From an uncultured Porphyromonadaceae bacterium (GTDB lineage: Bacteria > Bacteroidota > Bacteroidia > Bacteroidales > Muribaculaceae): 23,328 bases of DNA. The stretch's first letter is position 1, and each line of letters begins with the position of its first letter. Under the pieces are notes generated by a model that worked only from the letters and a program-made list of their open reading frames with translations, was not told where the DNA came from and ran no database searches. The stretch spans positions 1 to 23,328 of the forward strand of contig CAJJOX010000005.1 of NCBI GenBank assembly GCA_905193485.1, in the 5' to 3' direction. Below are positions 1 through 7,069 of the stretch, piece after piece. The position numbers were made by a program, and so were the translations under genes.

Positions 1-20
1 TTAATCACCATATAATATAA

Positions 21-28
21 TAAATTTG
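21..28 (+). promoter_or_regulatory. Putative -7 box of the agmatine/putrescine operon
   Basis: TAAATTTG fits the Bacteroidales -7 consensus TAnnTTTG and lies about 50 bases before the first gene of the operon. The position expected for the -33 box falls at the very edge of the window and shows no TTTG, so this is a single-box call. Confidence 0.45.
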
Positions 29-78
29 GCATCACAATTCATCAACGGAAGCCCACGCAATGCTTCCATGCCAAAGAA

Positions 79-315
79 ATGGACAATATCACATCAATAT
101 TCAACAATTTTTTGTCGCAATACGATAGCGTTGACATCGCTGAATCCGAATTTAAGAAAGCCATCCACGAGGACGTGCAATTGCGTGCGCTATATCGTCA
201 GTGGTGTTCTGAAGTGGGAAGCTCTGAAAAAAACGGATTTTTCGACTATTGCGAAGAATACCTTGATTCGCAGGACGATGTGTGGAACTCCTTGAACGAA
301 TACGACGATGAGTGA
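79..315 (+). CDS. Small acidic hypothetical protein upstream of agmatine deiminase
   Basis: A 78-residue, strongly acidic, soluble-looking protein starting MDNITSIFNN and ending in an acidic tail (NEYDDE). There is no signal peptide, membrane segment or recognisable motif, and I do not recognise the family. Its stop overlaps the agmatine deiminase start by 8 bases, so the two are probably translationally coupled and co-transcribed from the box at 21-28. A longer frame at 26-295 covers the same DNA but lacks the coupling and is taken as a shadow. Function unknown; a partner or modulator of the downstream enzymes is only a guess. Confidence 0.7.
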   Translation: MDNITSIFNNFLSQYDSVDIAESEFKKAIHEDVQLRALYRQWCSEVGSSEKNGFFDYCEEYLDSQDDVWNSLNEYDDE

Positions 316-1354
316 TTCGCGACAGCGCAGCCGGCGACTGCCGGCCGAATGGGAGCAGGACTGTTCTGTGCTGCTCGCATGGCCACATGAAGACACTGAT
401 TGGAGCTATATGCTTGATGACGTGAAGAAATGCTATTGTGATCTCGCCCATGCCATTGCCAGGTATACCCGAATAATCGTAGTGGCGCCCGACACCACCG
501 ATGCACAAAAAGCATTGAGCTACATTCCTTCAGGCCATGTGCTTTTTGTCGACATCCCCACTAACGACACCTGGACCCGCGACTATGGTCCATTGACCGT
601 GACTGAATCCGACGGCTCGGTGAAAACGCTTGACTTCTGCTTTAATGGCTGGGGACTTAAATTCGCCTCTTGTCTTGACAATCTTGTCACTTCACGTCTT
701 GTAGAGCGCAAACTGATTACTGCCGACAATATCAACTTCCGCGACTTTGTGCTTGAAGGCGGCGGCATTGAAAGCGACGGCGGCGGCACACTGCTTACCA
801 CTTCACATTGTCAGCTTTCGCCCAACCGAAATGCGACCCTGTCGCGAGAACAGATCGAACATGAGCTGAAAAACCGACTCGGCGCGTCGCGGGTTCTTTG
901 GGTGAACCACGGATATCTTGCCGGCGATGACACCGACAGCCATATCGACACCCTTGCACGTTTTGCACCAAATGATTCAATAATATTTACCGGATGTACG
1001 GATCCGGCGGACGAACATTTCGCGGAGCTTAACGAAATGAAACGTGAGCTCCAGGCTTTCAGAACCGATGAAGGACTCCCCTACAACCTCTTTGAACTTC
1101 CGCTCCCGGATGCTGTTTATGACGGCGAGTCCAACCGTCTGCCTGCCACCTACGCAAACTTTCTCGCATTGCCGTCTGTAGTGTTTGTGCCTGTTTACGG
1201 CCAACCTATGAACGACGATCTGGCTTGCCGTATTATTTCCGTAGCATTCGAACGTCCCGTTGTCGCCGTCGACTGCCGCGCTCTCATATGTCAGCACGGT
1301 TCACTCCATTGCGCTACAATGCAAATCCCCAACAAAGCACTTGTCCAAATATGA
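308..1354 (+). CDS. aguA: Agmatine deiminase
   Basis: Agmatine deiminase of the peptidyl-arginine deiminase (guanidino-modifying) superfamily. It converts agmatine to N-carbamoylputrescine and ammonia in the cytoplasm, the middle step of the arginine-to-putrescine route. The 348 residues match the usual family length. The guanidine-binding Asp lies in TWTRDYGP (D92), a glycine-rich EGGGIESDGGG block follows at 150-160, the catalytic His is in GDDTDSHIDT (H212), and the nucleophilic Cys is in HGSLHCATMQ (C335). All expected residues are present. The start overlaps the upstream small gene by 8 bases and the stop overlaps the amidase start by 4 bases (ATGA), which indicates a coupled operon. Confidence 0.95.
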   Translation: MSDSRQRSRRLPAEWEQDCSVLLAWPHEDTDWSYMLDDVKKCYCDLAHAIARYTRIIVVAPDTTDAQKALSYIPSGHVLFVDIPTNDTWTRDYGPLTVTESDGSVKTLDFCFNGWGLKFASCLDNLVTSRLVERKLITADNINFRDFVLEGGGIESDGGGTLLTTSHCQLSPNRNATLSREQIEHELKNRLGASRVLWVNHGYLAGDDTDSHIDTLARFAPNDSIIFTGCTDPADEHFAELNEMKRELQAFRTDEGLPYNLFELPLPDAVYDGESNRLPATYANFLALPSVVFVPVYGQPMNDDLACRIISVAFERPVVAVDCRALICQHGSLHCATMQIPNKALVQI

Positions 1355-2241
1355 AAAATGGTCTTAAAATAGGTCTTATTCAACTTACCAAAACCGCCGA
1401 TGTGATTGAAAACCGTACACGTCTGGCTCAAAAAATGCGCAGCCTTGCGCTCGAATCGCATCCTGATTTGATTGTCAATCAGGAACTCCACGATTCGCTA
1501 TATTTTTGTCAGACCGAAGCGACAGACAATTGCGACCTTGCCGTATCCATTCCATCTGAAACGACTGATTTTTATTCATCTCTGGCTAAGGAATTAAACA
1601 CAGTCATTGTCACCTCTCTATTTGAACGTCGCGCGCCGGGGCTGTATCATAATACGGCCGTCGTATTCGAACGCGACGGATCCATTGCCGGCATATATCG
1701 CAAAATGCACATTCCTGATGACCCTGCATATTACGAAAAGTTTTATTTCACCCCGGGCGACCTCGGATTCAAACCCATTGATACTTCTGTCGGACGTCTG
1801 GGCGTGCTTGTCTGTTGGGATCAATGGTATCCCGAAGCAGCCCGCCTTATGGCTCTTCAAGGTGCCGAAGTGCTCATCTACCCTACGGCAATAGGTTGGG
1901 AATCGACCGATTCAGATGATGAAAAACAAAGACAACGAGATGCATGGATTACCGTACAGCGAGGTCATGCCGTAGCCAACGGCCTTCCGGTAGTGACCGT
2001 CAACCGTGTAGGCCATGAACCGGATCCGTCAGGCGTTACCGGAGGCATCCGGTTTTGGGGCAGCAGCTTCGTGGCCGGACCGCAAGGCGAGATGCTATAC
2101 CAAGCATCCGATTGTGATGAAGCGGTTGCCACCGTTTCCATCGACCGCGACAGATCGGAATGGGTACGCCGCTGGTGGCCGTTTCTGCGGGATCGCCGCA
2201 TTGACCATTACCAGAATCTGACTCGACGATTCATCGACTGA
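1351..2241 (+). CDS. aguB: N-carbamoylputrescine amidase
   Basis: Nitrilase-superfamily C-N hydrolase that splits N-carbamoylputrescine into putrescine, CO2 and ammonia, completing the pathway begun by the upstream deiminase. The Glu-Lys-Cys triad is visible: E45 in NQELHDS, K118 in YRKMHIPDDP and C155 in VCWDQWYPEAARL. I chose the ATG at 1351, giving 296 residues, because it overlaps the deiminase stop as ATGA and places the nitrilase start (MKNGLKIGLIQ) at the N terminus. The in-frame ATG at 1225 would add 42 residues lying entirely inside aguA with no family similarity. The 3' end overlaps the convergent CPBP gene by 11 bases. Confidence 0.95.
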   Translation: MKNGLKIGLIQLTKTADVIENRTRLAQKMRSLALESHPDLIVNQELHDSLYFCQTEATDNCDLAVSIPSETTDFYSSLAKELNTVIVTSLFERRAPGLYHNTAVVFERDGSIAGIYRKMHIPDDPAYYEKFYFTPGDLGFKPIDTSVGRLGVLVCWDQWYPEAARLMALQGAEVLIYPTAIGWESTDSDDEKQRQRDAWITVQRGHAVANGLPVVTVNRVGHEPDPSGVTGGIRFWGSSFVAGPQGEMLYQASDCDEAVATVSIDRDRSEWVRRWWPFLRDRRIDHYQNLTRRFID

Positions 2242-3154
2242 CGTCGTTCATTCTCAAGACTTGCGCTGCACTGCCGTGTTTTTCACGGCGGTTGAGCCTC
2301 TGCCATAACACCCATACCCATAATGCAGTGACGGCTGCGCTCAATATGAGTATGCCTATATTCCCGTGGGTCATGGTTGTTGCGGCGGCATCGATATCGC
2401 ACGCACCGCCAGAACGGTCCTTTATCCACATTATCGTCACAGCCATCGTGTTGTTGAGCGCATGTCCCGCAAACGCGAGCCATATCGATCCGCTCCACAA
2501 AGCCAGATAACCGAAAAAAACGCCTAACAGCAACCGTGGGAAAAAGCCGAAAAACTGCAGATGTGCCGCACTGAATACGAAAGCGGAAACCCACACTGCG
2601 GCATGCCTGCCCAACGATGATGTCGCAAGAATGCGCTGAAGTGCGCCTCTGAAAAACAATTCTTCTGAAAACGCGGCCATTATCCCCACAAGCATCACAT
2701 TTATGACAAGAGCACCGACACTATTGTTCCCGGTCACCATGGCCAATGCCTCCGCTGCCGAGGTTTCGGCACTATGCATCCATTGTTCCAATCCTGCAAG
2801 CTGCCGGGGAAACTCAATATTTTGATTCCACTCAATAATCACGGCCATCAACGGCATCGATGCAATAAGAATCAGCAACACGACAATAACATTTATCATT
2901 CCCGGACGCTTCAGAAGCATGAGCAACGCAGCCGGCCGGCGGCTGATCACCACAGCCGTGATTGCCGCCGGAAGCACAAACGTCAATATATCCTGAAGCG
3001 ACATCGCTATACGAAGCTTCACAGGTGTAATCCCCGACACTGTCAGCAATCCATAAACAAGCGAAAACACAATCGAGCACATCACCCATGTGCATAAAAG
3101 CATGAGAATCCTCTTGCCCGCCGATACAGTAAATTTCAAATCCTGCTGTGCCAT
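2231..3154 (-). CDS. CPBP-family intramembrane glutamic protease
   Basis: Polytopic inner-membrane protein of 307 residues with the CPBP (Rce1-like/ABI) signature: the paired Glu motif EELFFRG (E164, E165, R169), a second motif with H198 in FSAAHLQFFG, and a third motif HALNN (H231). These are the known catalytic residues of the family, so it is likely active. Several hydrophobic helices cover most of the chain. Substrates cannot be told from sequence; bacterial members have been linked to processing of peptides and membrane proteins. It starts 13 bases after trmN6 ends on the same strand, so the two are probably co-transcribed. Confidence 0.88.
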   Translation of the reverse strand: MAQQDLKFTVSAGKRILMLLCTWVMCSIVFSLVYGLLTVSGITPVKLRIAMSLQDILTFVLPAAITAVVISRRPAALLMLLKRPGMINVIVVLLILIASMPLMAVIIEWNQNIEFPRQLAGLEQWMHSAETSAAEALAMVTGNNSVGALVINVMLVGIMAAFSEELFFRGALQRILATSSLGRHAAVWVSAFVFSAAHLQFFGFFPRLLLGVFFGYLALWSGSIWLAFAGHALNNTMAVTIMWIKDRSGGACDIDAAATTMTHGNIGILILSAAVTALWVWVLWQRLNRREKHGSAAQVLRMNDVSR

Positions 3155-3167
3155 ACAATATACTTTT

Positions 3168-3896
3168 TTAATTCAAATGTGTATAATAGTCACGTGTAAG
3201 CGCGACATACCATTCCGACCAATTGCCCGCAGCATCACGCAACGACTCCACACGATGCTCGCACACACCGTGCATGCGCGAAATCTCCCAAAGGGTGCGG
3301 ATCGGAGCCTTGCGCATCGTAGTGCGCACATCCACGCGACGCCTTATATGCAAACCGGCCAGCGTGGCGGTCCAATCGACATCATCGGCTCTCACAGTAG
3401 GGCCGACCATCGCAATACGTCCGCTATCAGTGAGCACTCTTGCTGCCAGCTCGATAATGCTGCACAAACTCAAGACGCCTTCATGGCGAGCAGTACTGCG
3501 CTCAATATCCTGAGCATGAAGTGATTCGGTAAAAAATGGCGGATTGCAGACTATCAGATCCGGGCGTGGCAGTCGGTCAGCACAAGTAAAAACGTCATCC
3601 GCCACGATGTCAATCCGATCGTGCCATGGTGAAGCCATCACATTCTGCTGTGCCTCAGCTGCGGCATCATCAACAATATCTATTGCTATGATATTTGCGG
3701 GGCAACGCTGGGCGAGCATCAAGGCTATCAGGCCGGAGCCTGTACCCACATCCCATATGCATCCGACGGAAGATGTATCAGCCCATGCGCCTAAAAGCAC
3801 ACCATCGGTTCCGACCTTCATGGCTGCACTGCGATGCGCGACCTCAAATTCCTTGAAACGAAACACACGCTCCTTATCACTCTTATCATAGCTCAT
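3168..3896 (-). CDS. trmN6: tRNA1(Val) (adenine(37)-N6)-methyltransferase
   Basis: SAM-dependent N6-adenine methyltransferase of the TrmN6/YfiC type, which methylates A37 of tRNA1(Val). The 242 residues fit the family. The N-terminal FRFKEFEVAH and MKVGTDGVLLGAW segments are typical, the SAM-binding loop is DVGTGSG (49-55), and the catalytic N6-adenine motif is NPPFF (118-122). It is the first gene of a minus-strand pair with the CPBP protease and diverges from the tRNA-Ser gene. A TAATTTTG box lies 8-16 bases upstream of the ATG. Confidence 0.92.
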   Translation of the reverse strand: MSYDKSDKERVFRFKEFEVAHRSAAMKVGTDGVLLGAWADTSSVGCIWDVGTGSGLIALMLAQRCPANIIAIDIVDDAAAEAQQNVMASPWHDRIDIVADDVFTCADRLPRPDLIVCNPPFFTESLHAQDIERSTARHEGVLSLCSIIELAARVLTDSGRIAMVGPTVRADDVDWTATLAGLHIRRRVDVRTTMRKAPIRTLWEISRMHGVCEHRVESLRDAAGNWSEWYVALTRDYYTHLN

Positions 3897-3904
3897 AATT
3901 GTGG

Positions 3905-3912
3905 CAAAATTA
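3905..3912 (-). promoter_or_regulatory. Putative -7 box of trmN6-CPBP operon
   Basis: Reads TAATTTTG on the minus strand, matching TAnnTTTG, just upstream of the trmN6 ATG at 3896. This implies a very short leader. No clear -33 TTTG at 19-21 bp spacing, so it is weaker than the tRNA promoter next to it. Confidence 0.4.
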
Positions 3913-3920
3913 TGAAAACA

Positions 3921-3952
3921 TTTGCATAATCGAAAATAAACCCCTATCTTTG
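3921..3952 (+). promoter_or_regulatory. Promoter of tRNA-Ser(UGA)
   Basis: TTTG at 3921-3924, a 20-base spacer and TATCTTTG at 3945-3952 match the complete Bacteroidales -33/-7 promoter. The expected start of transcription is about 3958, roughly 25 bases before the mature tRNA. Confidence 0.75.
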
Positions 3953-3982
3953 CACCCGAAATCGCAACCGCATCATGTGCAA

Positions 3983-4070
<88 letters not shown>

Positions 4071-4080
4071 AGTATTTTAT

Positions 4081-4115
4081 TAAACGCCTGAGTATCGCTG
4101 ATACTCAGGCGTTTA
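4081..4115 (+). terminator. Hairpin terminator after tRNA-Ser(UGA)
   Basis: Perfect 15-bp stem (left arm TAAACGCCTGAGTAT, right arm its exact complement) with a 5-base loop CGCTG, followed by GCTTTT. It begins 10 bases after the CCA end. Most likely an intrinsic terminator, although the following T run is short. Confidence 0.65.
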
Positions 4116-4170
4116 GCTTTTACCCTATCGCCAAAAATAGACACGATTCAGCCAATTTTTGACACTTCCG

Positions 4171-4472
4171 TGCTACTGATATGCTACTGAAATCCGTAAT
4201 CCCGTTTTAGTAGCATAGAATTAGCTAAGATACTGATATGGCGAGATTTGTCTAAGTTTTGTCTAACCATTCTTCATTAGTAGTCAGTACCTTTGCGGCT
4301 ACAATCAGCTACCAAATCATTCCATAAAAACTACACCCAGTTTTACATGGAATAAATTTGATGGAGAGCCATCATAGAACAGAATGACAAGTAAGGCTCA
4401 TGCTACTAACCGTGCTACTAAACCGAATTTTCGCGTTTACTCATGCTACTGAAACTCATCTTGCGCTACTGA
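4171..4472. repeat. Cluster of seven TGCTACTRA repeats (integrase arm-site-like)
   Basis: The 9-mer TGCTACTRA, allowing one mismatch, occurs at 4171-4179, 4182-4190, 4207-4215 (inverted), 4401-4409, 4413-4421, 4444-4452 and 4464-4472 (CGCTACTGA). Adjacent copies are offset by 11, 12 and 20 bases, close to one or two helical turns. They lie between the tRNA 3' end and a tyrosine recombinase remnant, which is where arm-type sites of a phage or ICE attachment region would sit. Otherwise 4116-4532 holds no gene that I can support. Confidence 0.6.
4319..4353. repeat. Imperfect inverted repeat inside the arm-site cluster
   Basis: ATTCCAT followed by AAAAACT on the left pairs with AGTTTT, AC and ATGGAAT on the right around the centre ACACCC, with a small bulge. 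It sits midway between the two groups of TGCTACTRA repeats. It could be a recombinase or excisionase site or simply a hairpin. Confidence 0.35.
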
Positions 4473-4532
4473 TTCTCACCATTGGTTGTGTGATACGCAA
4501 AGGAAAGTAAAAACAAAAACTACATCGGAAGA

Positions 4533-4615
4533 ATGAGTTCAAGTAATTTCAACATTCGATTCTATCTGCGCAGTAACCAAGTAAACAAAGAAGGGACTTG
4601 CGCAATCATGGTGTG
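4533..4615 (+). pseudogene. Tyrosine recombinase (integrase) remnant, N-terminal ~27 codons only
   Basis: From ATG 4533 the frame reads MSSSNFNIRFYLRSNQVNKE and then GTCAIMVCI. This resembles the N-terminal arm-binding segment of Bacteroidales integrases (pattern FxVxFYLRxxxxxKxGxxxIxxRI). After about 4610-4622 the reading is simply the antisense of the receptor gene, so the core-binding and catalytic domains are gone. Its position beside a tRNA-Ser 3' end and arm-like repeats supports an integrase origin. The identification rests on a short stretch, and the exact junction cannot be placed to the base. Confidence 0.6.
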
Positions 4616-6376
4616 CATTGAGCATGCCACCCCACCCATGACCGAATCGGAAATTGTTGTTGAAATAGAAATACTCCTTGAAACGGGTCTTGTTATAATG
4701 TATTCCGTCAAGCATAGTGTTCTCGGGAGTGATTTCAATTCTCCCGGAAAGTTTGAAACGCCACCATTTTGTAGGTGATTCCATCCATTCCGCTCCAAAG
4801 CCCAATACGCCTTGTCCATTGATATTCACAGGCTTTGTATAGAACACATCGGGCGTTTCCTCGCTACGGAATGTCTGCCAATAGATTCGATCATGCGAAT
4901 GTGCGTAAAGAGCCGTCAGATTTATCTTGTTTCGGAGCAGAGATAATCCAGCCATTACTATGTCGGCTGACTGTGCTTTCAAATCAGGATTGCCCACGGT
5001 ATAATTGTAAGTGTCGCTCCAGTTGATTACCGATGATATGGCTGTGTATGGTATATCACTGAGAGTACGCTTATAGCTGAGCATAAGAGCATGGTTCATT
5101 TTCGAGCCGAAAGGCATCATAACCTGTATGGTCGGGTTTATCGACCATTGGGTATTTGTGCTTTTGTTGCCTATTGAACAGTCTTCGAAGGAAATGCGAT
5201 TGAGCTGCCAGTTGATACCGGCACTGTATTTGATTTTCCAAACTCTTCCTTGTGCCGAGGCATAGACTATGGGAGTGAATCCTGATGTCTTGGTTGGAAT
5301 GTCGCTTGTCTCAAAACGATCGTTTTCAACAATATCGGTCGGAGTGTATTTTGAGGATATTAATTGCGCAGAAGCTCCGAATTTCCACACGAGCGTGCGA
5401 CTGTAGGGATAGATGAAATCGGCCTTGAACTTCCAGAGATTGAGGTTGTCGGTTTCATCTATGGCGGCAGTCTTCTCAGAATTCATGAAATAGCTGCTGT
5501 TGTTCCGGCTGTGGCGATTCAGGTAATCGGCTGTAAGCTCCATACGAGAGCCACGAGAGGAAAGCGGTTGCAAGAATCGAAGTGTCCCTTCTTGTAGTAT
5601 AACGTTTTCGCGACTGCTGACTTCAGAAGTCAGACCATCATTGTCTGATACAGATGACGGACGTGGACGATACAAAGATACCAGATAGCTGCCTCCGAGT
5701 TGAGCACCTGAGTTGAACTGCTGCGTTAGGCTAAGACGGTTTCTTAAATCGAAGCCGTGAGATTTGGATGACTCTGTGAGAAATGTATGAAGGTTGTCAC
5801 CCGTCATTGTCTGTTCTGAATTATCCTCAACCCTGGTTGCCCCGGCATAAAGGTTGTCATACACGCTTAACCCCTTATATCGGTAGTTTATCATGCCCCC
5901 GATACCTTCGTTTCCGAACCCACAGCTTCTGTACCAGTCGGCATTTGCAGAGATACTGCCATAATAACCACCCTCCGGAGGACGGCGGAGCGTAATCATT
6001 ATTGTACCTCCGCTGAGCGAGGCGTTCTGGTCGGACCCTGCCAGATATTTGACATGAACCTTGTCTATCATCTCTCCCGGGATGTTGTTCAACTCCGAGA
6101 GGTCGGAGAGCTTCACGCCGTCAACATAAATCTCGCTTGCGGCGAGGCCGTTGATTTTGAAGTTGCCGTTTTCTCGGGAGATGTTTGGAAGGAATCCCAG
6201 TACATCGACAGCGGGTTTACCTTTGGTATATCAGAGCCTCGGAGGTTGGTAGTGTAACCTTCGGCGTTATTTGTGGTTCGGGAAGCAATAACTGTTACTT
6301 CCTGAAGCTGACGCTCTTTTTGTGCGAGTACCGCCATTGGCAGTAATGCGCAGAAAATTATAAATATTGTTCTCAT
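4613..6376 (-). pseudogene. TonB-dependent receptor-like outer-membrane barrel protein, frameshifted and C-terminally truncated
   Basis: The start at 6376 gives a signal peptide (MRTIFIIFCALLPMAVLA) and a plug start (QEVTVIASRTT). At about 6221-6226 the frame must shift by one: the first frame reads SDIPKVNPLS, while the other reads GKPAVDVLGFLPNISRENG, then FKINGLAASEIYVDGVKLSD, the conserved plug continuation. One lost A in the AAAG run explains it. The second frame stays open through a beta barrel of about 500 residues and ends at about 4615, where it runs into the integrase remnant, giving an alien tail (HHDCASPFF...). Once this was probably an outer-membrane transporter or adhesin-like barrel. 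Both lesions argue that it is dead, though the frameshift alone could be an assembly error. Confidence 0.85.
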
Positions 6377-6401
6377 CTGTGAATGATTTTGATTTCTGAT
6401 G

Positions 6402-6409
6402 CAAAGTTA
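6402..6409 (-). promoter_or_regulatory. -7 box of the receptor gene
   Basis: TAACTTTG on the minus strand matches TAnnTTTG, with the ATG 26 bases downstream. There is no TTTG at 19-21 bp. Instead a palindromic operator is centred 30 bases from the box, suggesting activator dependence. Confidence 0.55.
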
Positions 6410-6428
6410 CAGCCGCTGATATTTCCTT

Positions 6429-6488
6429 GCCATACCCAAATGGGTACGATTGCACCTCGGAGTGAAAACGTACCCATTTGGGTATGGC
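6429..6488. promoter_or_regulatory. Divergent operator pair: two TACCCA-NN-TGGGTA palindromes in a perfect 20-bp inverted repeat
   Basis: Bases 6429-6448 and 6469-6488 are exact reverse complements, separated by 20 bases. Each arm contains the dyad TACCCA-N2-TGGGTA, at 6433-6446 and 6471-6484, with centres 38 bases apart. Each dyad centre lies 30 bases from the inner edge of the -7 box it faces (6402-6409 and 6508-6515). That puts it near -42 if transcription starts about 5 bases past each box, the usual site for LuxR-type activators next to RNA polymerase. The PAS-LuxR protein encoded at 7061-7816 is the natural candidate to bind here. The dyads are seen; the binding protein is inferred. Confidence 0.75.
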
Positions 6489-6507
6489 ATAGCGATTGGG
6501 ATAGCCT

Positions 6508-6515
6508 TAATTTTG
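6508..6515 (+). promoter_or_regulatory. -7 box of the ThiF-like gene
   Basis: TAATTTTG matches TAnnTTTG and lies 20 bases before the ATG at 6536. No -33 TTTG at the normal spacing. Mirror image of the receptor promoter around the operator pair. Confidence 0.6.
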
Positions 6516-6535
6516 CAGAGTAAAAACCAACTAAT

Positions 6536-7069
6536 ATGACAAGCGAGGAAAAACGCCTTATCGCAGACTGCCGGGTTATGATTATCGGCGCATCGGATTT
6601 TATTGACTATGTAAAGGCCGAACTTTACAGATCCGGCTTCAAGTCTATAAATATTGTGTCAGGGAACGATGTCCACACGGAAATCGGGCCTGTAGATATG
6701 GTAGCCGAGTATGTGGGTGATGCCTGTACCCATGTCAATGGTAATGCTGCCATTCCTATAATATATGCTTTTGATTTTGTTGACGGAGCCGGTGCGATAG
6801 TAGTGATGCCGGGCGATGACAACGAATTGCGAGGCAAGGCAAATACGCTCCGATGGGCTGCCGAGTATATGGCCGGATACTGCGCCTTTTGGAATATTGA
6901 GGGTTGCGACTGGTTACAATACTCTCTGCCTTCGATAAGAGAGGGCAATATGAGCGAGGCTGCACAACGGACAGCGGCGCATATCTGCGCACGGATAGCA
7001 GCCAACATCGCCGTCGGCCGAGAGGTGAAGCATTTTCCGAGATTCTATCTCTGCAGGAACTTAGAGTAA
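6536..7069 (+). CDS. ThiF/E1-like Rossmann-fold protein, probably non-catalytic
   Basis: A 177-residue protein. The N-terminal RVMIIGASDF (13-22), followed by a helix and INIVSGNDV, looks like the first beta-alpha-beta unit of the ThiF/MoeB/E1 fold, and the C-terminal TAAHICARIAANIAVGR followed by FPRFYLCRN resembles the tail of short Bacteroidales ThiF-family proteins. The usual GxGxxG nucleotide loop is reduced to GASDFID, and I see no catalytic Cys context and no CxxC zinc pairs. The length is well below a full MoeB/ThiF (about 240). It is driven from the divergent promoter shared with the receptor and overlaps the convergent regulator gene by 9 bases. The family assignment is tentative and the role unknown. 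Confidence 0.55.
   Translation: MTSEEKRLIADCRVMIIGASDFIDYVKAELYRSGFKSINIVSGNDVHTEIGPVDMVAEYVGDACTHVNGNAAIPIIYAFDFVDGAGAIVVMPGDDNELRGKANTLRWAAEYMAGYCAFWNIEGCDWLQYSLPSIREGNMSEAAQRTAAHICARIAANIAVGREVKHFPRFYLCRNLE

Noticed and set aside
26..295. 89-residue plus-strand frame at the start of the window
   Set aside because: It begins inside the promoter box, overlaps the better-supported 79-315 gene in another frame and lacks coupling to aguA.
6213..6232. Programmed ribosomal frameshift in the receptor gene
   Set aside because: There is no convincing slippery heptamer and no downstream stem, and the gene is also truncated at its 3' end, so loss by mutation or an error is simpler.
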